A stretch of 10,822 nt of DNA, from contig JAZKFE010000191.1 in assembly GCA_040386595.1 (NCBI GenBank), positions 1-10,822 on the forward strand, given 5' to 3'. Under the pieces are notes generated by a model. The model was not told the DNA's origin, ran no database searches, and worked only from the letters and a program-made list of their open reading frames with translations. Below, piece by piece: positions 1-5,981 of this stretch (position 1 is its first letter; each line of letters opens with the position of its first letter). Origin of the DNA: JAKFVC01 sp040386595 (GTDB taxonomy: Bacteria > Planctomycetota > Planctomycetia > Planctomycetales > Planctomycetaceae). The position numbers were made by a program, and so were the translations under genes.

Positions 1-23
1 CAACCTCTTGTTCGCTATGCTCA

Positions 24-66
24 CCCAGATTCGAGAATCTGGGCTACCCATCGACTGCGTCGATGG
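24..66. repeat. Two adjacent perfect hairpins (REP-like palindromes)
   Basis: CCCAGATTC (24-32) is followed after two bases by its exact reverse complement GAATCTGGG (35-43). Five bases later CCATCGA (48-54) and TCGATGG (60-66) form a second perfect stem with a 5-base loop. The pair lies just beyond the 3' end of the DUF3309 gene, so it could end that transcript or be part of a dispersed intergenic palindrome. There is no U-tract on either strand. Whether it is repeated elsewhere in the genome cannot be seen here. Confidence 0.55.
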
Positions 67-96
67 AGACGCAAGCATTAAGTTAGACCGCAATCA

Positions 97-249
97 CTAT
101 ATTTGCCTTAGCAAAATGAGAACCAGCAAGATCACGACGATCAGGCCTAAGCCTCCGCTGGGACCGTAACCCCAGTTGCGACTATGTGGCCAGGCGGGGG
201 CGGCACCGAGTAATAAAATAATCAGAATTAGCAGAAGAATCATGGACAT
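97..249 (-). CDS. DUF3309 family small membrane protein
   Basis: This is a 50-aa protein too short for many gene finders. It begins MSMILLLILIILLLGAAPAW, continues with PHSRNWGYGPSGGLG and ends in a second hydrophobic stretch, IVVILLVLILLRQI. The order hydrophobic helix, A-P-x-W-P-H-S-x-x-W-G-Y-x-P-S-G-G, hydrophobic helix is the hallmark of the DUF3309 family, whose members are about 50 aa long and have no known function. It should be an inner-membrane hairpin with two helices (about residues 3-17 and 35-48). AAAGGA lies 10 bases upstream of the ATG and supports this start. The gene is 390 bp downstream of the ferritin-like gene with hairpins between, so it is probably transcribed separately. 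DUF3309 genes often sit with DUF1328 and CsbD genes, as they do here; a link to stress is inferred from that. Confidence 0.85.
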   Translation of the reverse strand: MSMILLLILIILLLGAAPAWPHSRNWGYGPSGGLGLIVVILLVLILLRQI

Positions 250-409
250 GGCAGGTTGGTCCTTTCTGTCGTAGATGGCCTTTGGGGGGCGACATCGTGC
301 GACATCTACGTGGTGGTCGAATTGTTTATGTCAGGAAAGAAGCGATTCAGAATGTGTCGTGGACTCGACAATCCAGATTCGGTTTCTGACTGATAGACGC
401 GCAGTCCCC

Positions 410-431
410 TGCTCCGGAAAATACCGGAGCA
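410..431. other. Perfect 8-bp hairpin, 6-base loop
   Basis: TGCTCCGG (410-417), loop AAAATA (418-423), CCGGAGCA (424-431). It lies upstream of DUF3309 and downstream of the ferritin-like gene on the minus strand. No U-tract follows on either strand, so it is only a weak terminator candidate; a protein-binding dyad or an RNA structure is equally possible. Confidence 0.45.
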
Positions 432-540
432 TTGAGGTCGAATCCGTTCTGTCAACAAGGATAAAGAAACTAGTCAGGCGAGATGCCTGGCATGCAACGA
501 GCGTGCGACACGTCGTTGATATTTTCCGATAGGAATTTCA

Positions 541-610
541 AGGCCGGAGTGCGGTCCTCGATTTCTTATATAGTCGAGGACCGCCGAATGGCATTCCATG
601 TTTCCGGCCT
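541..610 (-). terminator. Nested hairpin downstream of the ferritin-like gene, possible terminator
   Basis: An inner perfect 11-bp stem, GCGGTCCTCGA (551-561) with TCGAGGACCGC (574-584), has a 12-base AT-rich loop. An outer 8-bp stem, AGGCCGGA (541-548) with TCCGGCCT (603-610), encloses it. The element starts about 30 bases past the stop codon of the ferritin-like gene. Position and stability fit transcript termination or 3'-end protection, but there is no U-run after the stem, so it is not a canonical intrinsic terminator. Confidence 0.55.
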
Positions 611-639
611 GTGCCGGATGCTCACATTCTCTTCTGTGA

Positions 640-1122
640 TTATTTCTGCTTAGTGACGTCAGGAACTTCAATTCCTAAAGCCGTTGCCAGTGCGATCTGA
701 TGATCTTGCTCCTGGATCAGAATCTCACGGATCTGTTCGGCCAGGGCAAACTCACCTAAGGCATCACATTGGCGGACTCGGAGACGGTAGTTGCGAATGG
801 TCTCATTTTCGGCTTCGAGATCGAACCGCAACATGTCCTCGGCCTTGGTCGAAGTTCGCACTTCCACGGGCACAGTTGCCGGCATGCCTCCCAGGTAGTC
901 CACCTGCTTGGCGATAGTCACAGCATGAGCCAGTTCCTCTTGAGCATGAATTTCTAGCTCCGCAGCAATATTCATATATTGCGCACCTTTGAGGACTTGC
1001 GAGTAAACGACATAAGAAATGACAGCTTGATACTCACGACAGAGGTCTTCATTTAATAATTTGACCAACTCGTCACGTGTCACTTTTTTAAATTCCGACT
1101 CATTCGATGCGGACGTTGCCAC
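640..1122 (-). CDS. Ferritin-like diiron protein (bacterioferritin/Dps-like fold)
   Basis: This 160-aa cytoplasmic four-helix protein probably oxidises and stores iron or detoxifies peroxide. The ferroxidase ligands are all visible: E30 (REYQ), E63 and H66 (ExxH in QEELAHA), E105, and E138 and H141 (ExxH in QEQDHQ). The spacings E30-E63 and E105-E138 are both 33 residues, as in bacterioferritin (E18-E51, E94-E127). The residue after E63 is Leu; bacterioferritin has its haem-ligating Met there, so haem binding is not expected. The GTG start at 1122 is chosen because GGAG lies 6 bases upstream; a TTG at 1134 would add four residues but has no good ribosome binding site. The gene follows DUF1328 by 51 bp and may be co-transcribed with it. 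The exact ferritin subfamily is uncertain. Confidence 0.85.
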   Translation of the reverse strand: MATSASNESEFKKVTRDELVKLLNEDLCREYQAVISYVVYSQVLKGAQYMNIAAELEIHAQEELAHAVTIAKQVDYLGGMPATVPVEVRTSTKAEDMLRFDLEAENETIRNYRLRVRQCDALGEFALAEQIREILIQEQDHQIALATALGIEVPDVTKQK

Positions 1123-1173
1123 GACTTGCTCCAATACTGCTATGTTGCCTCAAGGGGAGAATTCCACAGCTAG

Positions 1174-1365
1174 TTACCGCGACGCATACTGTCGGCAGAG
1201 TGTCGGTCTGCTAACCATGCCGCTAATCAGGCACGCTAGCCAAACGACCAGGAACAGAAAGAACAAACCCTTCGCCCACAGCCAACTGGGGGCGGCACCT
1301 GTGCCGAAGCCAAATACACCTGAACTCAGCGAACAAACTAGCGAGACTAATGACAAACGCAACAT
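1174..1365 (-). CDS. DUF1328 (UPF0391, YtjA-like) small membrane protein
   Basis: The protein has 63 aa. Its N-terminal part reads MLRLSLVSLVCSLSSGVFGF followed by GTGAAPSWLWAKGLFFLFLVVW, matching the DUF1328 pattern: an initial M-L-R/x helix, a G-F-G turn, then an A-K-x-L-F-F-x-F-L-V helix. Two membrane helices are expected, at about residues 4-20 and 31-50. A polar tail of about 13 residues after the second helix is longer than in typical members. CAGGAG lies 9 bases upstream of the ATG. The function is unknown; homologues are often seen among stress-induced genes. The ferritin-like gene starts 51 bp downstream on the same strand, so the two may form one unit. Confidence 0.85.
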   Translation of the reverse strand: MLRLSLVSLVCSLSSGVFGFGTGAAPSWLWAKGLFFLFLVVWLACLISGMVSRPTLCRQYASR

Positions 1366-1511
1366 GGCGTGCTACTCCTGTTCACTCAGTTCCTGTTACT
1401 GCCGCCGGGGCTGCCCCCCTTACGTTGCGGCGATGCCATTGCGGCACTTGCTGTAGTCAACCATTTTGCGAGCTTATTTTTGCGGGTTTAGTTTAAGAGG
1501 ATTCGAAGACC

Positions 1512-1538
1512 AACCCACGGTCCCCACGACCGTGAGTT
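1512..1538 (-). terminator. Hairpin 3' of the Gly-rich TPR gene, possible terminator
   Basis: AACCCACGGT (1512-1521) pairs with ACCGTGAGTT (1529-1538) at 9 of 10 positions around a 7-base loop. It lies about 40 bases past the stop codon of the Gly-rich gene and before the DUF1328 gene, in a 211-bp gap. There is no clear U-run, so termination is inferred from position and stem strength only. Confidence 0.45.
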
Positions 1539-1576
1539 AGTGCAACGATCTCACAAATCTTTTCCGGTTGGTATCA

Positions 1577-3610
1577 CTATTTGGTGAAGTTCAAGCCGGG
1601 GTCTTCTTCCGGTGCACCCATTAACTTGAAGTTAAACTTGCCATTGTCCTGAACAACACCGGCGATCAATGATCCCCCTTCTTTGCTTTCGAGTGCCAGG
1701 ACATTGCCTTCAATGGTGTAGGTTCCGCCGAACTCGGTTGGCTTTTGGCCCTTCGGTGTAAACTTCCAGTTGAATTTTTTGTCTGCGGCAATCGTCAGTT
1801 CGAATTGCGAACCATCTTCTCGAGTGGCTTTCCAAGCTCCCACCAAGGCCGGTTCATCAATAGCCTTCGGTGGCGGGCCAGCGTCTTCCGTCGGAACAGG
1901 AGTCGTCGCGTTCGGCGTTTCCGCCAACGCTGGGGTCGGTTCTTGTCCCGGTTGAGCTGTCGTCGTCGGAGTCTCTGCTGCGGCCACTTGGTCGCCGGTC
2001 GGTGCCGAGATCATCTTCAAGACATCACTCGCGACCCGGTCAGTCGGCACGAGCTTCACCACTTGTTGCAGCTGAGTCACAGCGGCTTCGGGGTGTCCGG
2101 TTGACATATAGTGATAGGCCAGCAGGAATCGCGAGCCCCCGTCTTCAGAATGTTGCCGGGTAAAGGCTTCCAGAGCCCGCAACTGTTGCGTGTAAACGGC
2201 CACGTCTGTGTAAAGGCTGCTGAGCGTTGTCCAATCCCAACCTGGTCCCACAGCCAGCACCGAGTGAATTGTCGCGGCCGCTTGCTGATAATCTTGCTTA
2301 GCGAACAGCACTAAGGCACGGAACTCATGCATCACCGAGTCGTCGGGATATTGTGTAATGCCCTTGTTCACGATATCGAGTGCTGCGTCGTAATCATTTT
2401 GTTTGAAGGCAGCGACGGCGCTGTCCAAAACTTGAGCTTGGGGACTGCTGGCCTGATCGCCAGCGGCATTCGGATCGCCTCCATCGGTCGCGGCATAGCT
2501 GACCGGAATGGGTTGAGCATAGTTGTAGCCGCCAAATCCACCACCGCCACCGCCGTAGTACGGATTCGAATATCCGAGGTAACCACTGTTATAGGCCATT
2601 GAACCCAGTCCCCAGTTGCCCCAACCCCAACCCAAAGGCCGGTAGCCGTAACCGAGTCCGTAACCAAATCCACCTAACCCATATCCGAGTCCCAGGCCGA
2701 GACCGAATCCACGGCCGTAACCGTATCGACCATAGCGACCGTATCCGCCATATCCGTAGCGTCCACCATTGCCATATCGCCCGCCCCAACCATAGTTCCC
2801 ATTCCAATAGCCGTGATACAGGCCACCGTGACGGGCATAGGCGGGACGATAGCCGTTCGGCCCAAGCCCCAGCCGGCGATTACCAAAATTCACATAGTTG
2901 CCGCCCAAGTTGCGGTTCACATTGCGATTGATATTCGTGCGATTATTAATGTTGTTCCGGTTGATATTCGCGTTGATACGCGGATTCACGTTGACGTTTC
3001 CACCGGCGCGGATGCCCGCGTTGTTTCGGACTCCACCCGGAGCAACAACATTCGGGCGGATGCGATTATTAATATTGGCGTTCGCACCTGCGGCTCCCGC
3101 ACCCTTTCCAGGTGTAACGACTCGCCCGGCGCCACCAGCACCGATTCTCGCTCCCGCACCGGCACCTGCTCCCGCGTTATTTCGCGGGGTAAAGTTCGGG
3201 CGACTGAACGAAGGCGTGCGATTCACTGCGGCCGGGGCACCACCGCCACCGGGATGAGCAGCGCCACCGCGGAAATTACCGCCGCCGCCCCCACCCACAC
3301 GGGCTCCCCCTCCACCGCCTCCACCACCTGCGGGGCCACGATTGCCACCTCCACCACCGCCCCCTCCGCGATTTCCACCGCCTCCCCCACCACCTCCGCC
3401 TCCGCGGCCGCCCCCTCCACCACCGCCGCCACCCCCGCCGCCACCACCGCCGCCACCACCTCGCCCACCCCCTCCGCCACCTTTTTGGAAGGCACTGGCA
3501 GATTGTTCTCTTCCGCCAACGAGTGTGGAGATTGCGTCTCCGAGACCAAATGTGAGTGCCAGACCGCCGACTAAGGCGATTCTCCAGGCTCGATAATCAA
3601 ACGATTTCAT
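1577..3610 (-). CDS. Secreted poly-Gly/Asn/Tyr-rich protein with TPR-like and lipocalin-like regions
   Basis: This 677-aa modular protein has five parts: a signal sequence or anchor (about 1-40, MKSFDYRAWRIALVGG then hydrophobic); a long glycine tract with scattered Arg, Asn and Pro (about 44-135); an Asn/Arg/Ile-rich then Gly/Tyr/Trp-rich middle (to about 385); TPR-like helices (about 389-534, with motifs such as FKQNDYDAALDIVNKGI and HPEAAVTQLQQVVKLVP); and, after a Thr/Pro linker, a small beta domain (about 589-677) opening LVGAWKATREDGSQFELTI. The C-terminal domain resembles lipocalin-like strands seen in planctomycete TPR proteins. The ATG at 3610, preceded by GGGAAAG, is preferred over a TTG 15 bases upstream. 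It lies 88 bp after the NTF2-like gene and may share its transcript. An extracellular or envelope scaffold is plausible, but no specific function can be assigned. Confidence 0.8.
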   Translation of the reverse strand: MKSFDYRAWRIALVGGLALTFGLGDAISTLVGGREQSASAFQKGGGGGGRGGGGGGGGGGGGGGGGGGRGGGGGGGGGGNRGGGGGGGGNRGPAGGGGGGGGARVGGGGGGNFRGGAAHPGGGGAPAAVNRTPSFSRPNFTPRNNAGAGAGAGARIGAGGAGRVVTPGKGAGAAGANANINNRIRPNVVAPGGVRNNAGIRAGGNVNVNPRINANINRNNINNRTNINRNVNRNLGGNYVNFGNRRLGLGPNGYRPAYARHGGLYHGYWNGNYGWGGRYGNGGRYGYGGYGRYGRYGYGRGFGLGLGLGYGLGGFGYGLGYGYRPLGWGWGNWGLGSMAYNSGYLGYSNPYYGGGGGGFGGYNYAQPIPVSYAATDGGDPNAAGDQASSPQAQVLDSAVAAFKQNDYDAALDIVNKGITQYPDDSVMHEFRALVLFAKQDYQQAAATIHSVLAVGPGWDWTTLSSLYTDVAVYTQQLRALEAFTRQHSEDGGSRFLLAYHYMSTGHPEAAVTQLQQVVKLVPTDRVASDVLKMISAPTGDQVAAAETPTTTAQPGQEPTPALAETPNATTPVPTEDAGPPPKAIDEPALVGAWKATREDGSQFELTIAADKKFNWKFTPKGQKPTEFGGTYTIEGNVLALESKEGGSLIAGVVQDNGKFNFKLMGAPEEDPGLNFTK
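3240..3482. repeat. Low-complexity GGN-codon tract (poly-Gly region)
   Basis: On the plus strand this is an almost uninterrupted CCN/CNC triplet run, read on the minus strand as GGN glycine codons with occasional CGN and AAT. The third base varies among C, T and A, so the tract is not a simple identical-unit microsatellite. That variation suggests the glycine run is kept by selection rather than by recent slippage. It opens long false frames on the plus strand. Confidence 0.8.
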
Positions 3611-3698
3611 GATGGGCTTTCCCAATATTTTGGATGAGGAGCGCCGGCAGGAATAGACGTGGGTCTAATGGTGCTCGACGAGGGTCGATAGATGTCGC

Positions 3699-4781
3699 TT
3701 ACTTGGCCGCTTTCTCATCGTGATCAATGGGATGAGGTGAGGTGTGAACGAGAGTAAATTCCGGGCTGTCGGGCACGGCCACACCATCAATCTGATAGTC
3801 CGTTGCTTGCCAGGTCATCGAGTGGTCATTTACCAGCTTGTAGACGCTGGTCCCGGAGGCGACTTCGCCTTCCGCGGTCACTCCCGCTGATTTCAACGTC
3901 CAGGTGTCGCCTTCACGTTGCCAGGTGCCTTCCGAGAAGCCACCTTCCGAATCAAAAATCCAGGCTCGCAGTTTGCCGCTCAAAGGGTCCCAGCCGATCC
4001 GTTGCGTTCCGCTGAGAACTTCCTGGCCTTGAACCTTCAGGCTGAAGTCACGGACCAAAAACTTGCCGTTGTTGACGGGATGGCATGAGAAACTCACGAC
4101 CGAATCGTCGTCTTCATCAATCCAATCACCAATCAGCCAGCTCAGTTGTTCCAGTTGATCCTCGTGTTTGGGATGCACGACATCTAACTGATCACGCACA
4201 CTGGCGATCTGCCATTTGTCGTCGTTTTTGTTGTAGACCGCTGTGAAGTTGCAGCGGGTGACCGAATCGTCTTCCTTATGGGTGACGGTTGTCGTGCCTT
4301 CCACAATGGCGACCGTGGGGCTCACAAAGCGAATCTCATTCAGATCCGACTCGAGTTGGCAACCGGGATGATCACCGAGGAATTCCGTGAGCGAATCTTG
4401 AATGGCTTCGCGGCCATGAAAGACCGACCCTCGGTCATTTACATACTCACCATCGGGTGTAAAGTGTTCGGCAACGGCTTTTGCGTCGTCGGCACAATAG
4501 GCCTTGATCAGGCTCTCATTGGCGGCACGAATCGCGGTCTCATCCGCTGTGTATTTTGAGGGGACGTCCGGTTCTTGATTGGCGGGGACTTTATCCGCCG
4601 CCTCTGTTGTCTTGGCGGCTTTCGCCGGCTTTTCTTCGGGTTTCGGAGCCGGTTTGGTTGCGTCTTTGGATTGGACTTGAGTGCCCGCAGGCTTGGGTGG
4701 AGCCGCGTCATCAGCGGCGAGGCCGAGGCATACGCCCGTCACCGACAATAATGTGGCGCTTAAAAATGCGAACTTTCGCAT
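3699..4781 (-). CDS. Secreted NTF2/SnoaL-like (SgcJ/EcaC-type) protein with second beta-rich domain
   Basis: The 360-aa precursor has a signal peptide (MRKFAFLSATLLSVTGVCLG, probable cleavage after LA at 22) and a Lys/Pro/Ala-rich linker to about 75. An NTF2-like domain follows (about 78-200): helix IRAANESLIKAYCADDAKAV, then HFTPDGEYVNDRGSVFHGREAI and the strand TRCNFTAVYNKNDDKWQIASV. This is the SnoaL/DUF4440 pattern used by SgcJ/EcaC-type proteins. A second domain (about 210-350) opens LSWLIGDWIDEDDD and contains IGWDPLSGKLRAWIFDSEGG, resembling DUF1579-like beta barrels. The enzymatic label oxidoreductase is not supported by any cofactor motif; a binding or scaffold role outside the cytoplasm is as likely. 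AAGGAG lies 6 bases upstream of the ATG. Upstream is a structured 233-bp gap; the Gly-rich gene follows by 88 bp. Confidence 0.8.
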   Translation of the reverse strand: MRKFAFLSATLLSVTGVCLGLAADDAAPPKPAGTQVQSKDATKPAPKPEEKPAKAAKTTEAADKVPANQEPDVPSKYTADETAIRAANESLIKAYCADDAKAVAEHFTPDGEYVNDRGSVFHGREAIQDSLTEFLGDHPGCQLESDLNEIRFVSPTVAIVEGTTTVTHKEDDSVTRCNFTAVYNKNDDKWQIASVRDQLDVVHPKHEDQLEQLSWLIGDWIDEDDDSVVSFSCHPVNNGKFLVRDFSLKVQGQEVLSGTQRIGWDPLSGKLRAWIFDSEGGFSEGTWQREGDTWTLKSAGVTAEGEVASGTSVYKLVNDHSMTWQATDYQIDGVAVPDSPEFTLVHTSPHPIDHDEKAAK

Positions 4782-4848
4782 GCTATCTCCTTAAGAAGTC
4801 CAACGGCTTGCGATGTGCAAGCTCAGAATTTGAAGGGAAAAGAAAAGG

Positions 4849-4922
4849 CGTCGTGCACCCACTCCTTGAGAGGAACGGCTCCATCCCTCTTGGGCGGAAC
4901 AAAGCCGCTTGGGTGCCCGACG
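4849..4922 (-). terminator. Large imperfect hairpin followed by a U-rich tract (terminator or attenuator)
   Basis: CGTCGTGCACCCA (4849-4861) pairs with TGGGTGCCCGACG (4910-4922) at 12 of 13 positions. Inside, GCGG (4894-4897) pairs with CCGC (4905-4908). On the minus strand the stem ends in CGACGCC and is followed directly by TTTTCTTTTCCC, the layout of an intrinsic terminator. It sits between the Gly/Tyr-rich gene and the NTF2-like gene, so it may end the CsbD transcript or act as an attenuator in the leader of the NTF2-like gene. Confidence 0.55.
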
Positions 4923-4929
4923 TGTATTG

Positions 4930-4992
4930 TTGCGGTTGGGACGTGGGTGATGCCGATGCCTCGACGCGTGAAAATCTCACCACCAACCGCAA
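4930..4992 (-). other. 10-bp perfect inverted repeat with 43-base loop
   Basis: TTGCGGTTGG (4930-4939) and CCAACCGCAA (4983-4992) are exact reverse complements. The element begins 23 bases past the stop of the Gly/Tyr-rich gene on the minus strand and abuts the hairpin at 4849-4922. Together they make most of the 233-bp gap foldable. A role in termination or as an RNA leader is inferred. Confidence 0.5.
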
Positions 4993-5014
4993 GTCACAGT
5001 ACTTGCAGAGAGGC

Positions 5015-5239
5015 CTAGTAGTAATAATAGACCCCAGCCCGCGGACGGTAGTAACCGCCGCCGTAACCGTAGCCATAGTTGAACCGCGGACGGTAGGCGC
5101 GATATCCGCCGTAGTAGCCCCCACGCCATCCGCCTCGATATCCCCCATAAAAACGTCCCGCTTCCGCGGTGGAGCTACCGAGAGTGACGCAGAACATGGC
5201 TGCGAGGACACTCGTGATGATTAAAAGTTTGCGACTCAT
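5015..5239 (-). CDS. Small secreted Gly/Tyr/Arg-rich protein
   Basis: The 74-aa precursor has a clear signal peptide (MSRKLLIITSVLAAMFCVTL, cleavage likely after TAEA at 27). The mature part of about 47 residues is built from GGYRGGW/GGYYGGYR-type repeats and ends in four tyrosines. This composition is typical of small secreted planctomycete proteins and of envelope or matrix proteins, but no family function is established. AAGGAGG lies 6-7 bases upstream of the ATG and fixes the start. An in-frame extension to 5491 exists but runs across the CsbD gene in another frame and has no signal of its own. It lies 49 bp after the CsbD-type gene, so co-transcription is likely. Tyr-rich tails can cross-link by oxidation or mediate phase separation; neither is shown here. 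Confidence 0.8.
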   Translation of the reverse strand: MSRKLLIITSVLAAMFCVTLGSSTAEAGRFYGGYRGGWRGGYYGGYRAYRPRFNYGYGYGGGYYRPRAGVYYYY

Positions 5240-5288
5240 GACTGATCCTCCTTCGGACTCGATAAAAACTGCCTCCGCTGGCCCGCTC

Positions 5289-5468
5289 TTAATCGTTGCT
5301 TTTCCCTTGGGCTGCATTCTTAATTTTGTCGACGACTTTCTCGACTGTTTGTTTGACCTTGCCGGCGGCTTGATCCAACTTGCCTTCACGGCGAAGTTTG
5401 TCATCGTCCGTAATTGCTCCGGCTGCTTCTTTGATCCGACCTTTGATTTCGTCGCTGGTGCCTGACAT
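5289..5468 (-). CDS. CsbD family stress-response protein
   Basis: The protein has 59 aa and begins MSGTSDEIKGRIKEAAGAIT, continuing DDDKLRREGKLDQAAGKVKQ. The charged helical pattern D-x-x-K-G-x-x-K-E-A-x-G-x-x-T-x-D, then G-K-x-D-Q-A-x-G-K, is diagnostic of CsbD. In Bacillus subtilis CsbD is a member of the sigma-B general stress regulon; in many other bacteria homologues are induced by stress or starvation, with no known biochemical activity. It should be soluble and cytoplasmic. CAGGAG lies 8-9 bases upstream of the ATG, so the longer in-frame reading from 5672 is not needed. It is the first gene of the leftward cluster and probably shares a promoter in 5469-5670 with the Gly/Tyr-rich gene. 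Confidence 0.93.
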   Translation of the reverse strand: MSGTSDEIKGRIKEAAGAITDDDKLRREGKLDQAAGKVKQTVEKVVDKIKNAAQGKSND

Positions 5469-5680
5469 TTCAAATCTCCTGAAAACTCCATAAACCATCG
5501 CTGGGAAACTAATCAGGCAAACGGCGTGCCGCCCGCAATTTCCTGCAGAATTCATCAATTTGACGCCAGAAATGACCGACGAGCGCCCATCGCGGTCGTT
5601 CGCATGCCAATCATTAGCTAGGACAGACAGAAACGCAGTTCCGGGAAGGTCGAATCTCAGCGGCGCCCCCACAACCTCTT

Positions 5681-5735
5681 CACCACGGACCGGTTGAGTC
5701 TCTCCTCTGGGCGTTCTCTGCGTCTCCGTGATGTG
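5681..5735. repeat. Probable dispersed intergenic repeat fragment
   Basis: The stretch contains CACCACGGAC at the left and CTCTGCGTCTCCGTGATG at the right. Short phrases of this CTCTGTG/CACGGAG type recur between genes in many environmental genomes and are often mis-annotated as small ORFs. Only one copy is in this window, so its repeated nature is recalled from general experience rather than shown. Confidence 0.35.
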
Positions 5736-5960
5736 ATTCGTGATTCACTACTTCCGATGCCACGGAACGCAAACAGTCCGCACGGACCGTCTTAAATCGC
5801 TTTTTCGCAAGGTGTGCAGAATTCCCGCAGATTTGTGTCCTTGAGGCCAGTTGCTTTTCGTTGTTCCAATAAGGCCCTATTCCTAGCAGCTCCTCAATGG
5901 GATGTGACCCGATGAGGATCACGCTGAGATCGTCGTGGGAAACAACAGTGGAATTTCGTA

Positions 5961-5981
5961 CGGAATATGTGTACATATCCG
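5961..5981. promoter_or_regulatory. Operator-like dyad
   Basis: ATATGT (5965-5970), two bases, then ACATAT (5973-5978) form a compact dyad. CGG on the left and CCG on the right extend the symmetry with one extra A. A dyad of this size, about 18-20 bp across, in a divergent intergenic region fits a dimeric regulator site. No regulator gene is present in the window and no adjacent promoter is clear. Confidence 0.35.

Larger units (their letters stand above)
250..639. other. 390-bp intergenic region between DUF3309 and ferritin-like genes
   Basis: No convincing gene is seen. Besides the two separately listed hairpins, it holds an 8-bp inverted repeat, CGTAGATG (270-277) with CATCTACG (303-310), just 5' of the DUF3309 gene, and a close direct repeat of GCGACATC (289-296 and 299-306). 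These could belong to the DUF3309 promoter or leader, but no -35/-10 pair is clear. Short open frames on both strands here look random in composition. Confidence 0.5.

Noticed and set aside
474..671. 65-codon frame at the 3' end of the ferritin-like gene
   Set aside because: It overlaps the ferritin-like gene end and the nested hairpin and has no recognisable features.
1123..1134. TTG start for the ferritin-like protein
   Set aside because: The GTG at 1122 has GGAG at good spacing, whereas TTG has none; the difference is only four residues.
3240..3482. CRISPR-like or tandem minisatellite array
   Set aside because: There is no repeat-spacer structure; it is a protein-coding glycine tract with mixed third bases.
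2813..3574. Open frame of 253 codons on the plus strand
   Set aside because: It is antisense to the Gly-rich gene; the low-complexity GGN codons keep the opposite strand free of stops. The product is Thr/Ser/Ala-rich with no domain and no ribosome site.
3342..3596. Proline-rich 84-codon frame on the plus strand
   Set aside because: It is the direct complement of the poly-Gly tract and has no independent support.
3611..3625. TTG start for the Gly-rich protein
   Set aside because: The ATG at 3610 is preceded by GGGAAAG and begins a sensible signal sequence.
4722..4781. Lipoprotein signal in the NTF2-like protein
   Set aside because: The Cys at residue 18 is preceded by TGV, which does not fit the lipobox [LVI][AST][GA]C; an ordinary cleavage after LA at 22 fits better.
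5240..5491. N-terminal extension of the Gly/Tyr-rich protein
   Set aside because: The strong AAGGAGG before the ATG at 5239 and the signal peptide starting there show the true start; the extension overlaps the CsbD gene in another frame.
5560..5642. Sigma-54 or ECF-type promoter upstream of CsbD
   Set aside because: TTGGCATG lacks the downstream TTGC element, and GGAAC (5642-5638) has no matching -10 at the right spacing.
5469..5672. N-terminal extension of the CsbD-type protein
   Set aside because: CsbD proteins are about 60 aa and CAGGAG precedes the ATG at 5468; the extra residues have no family match.
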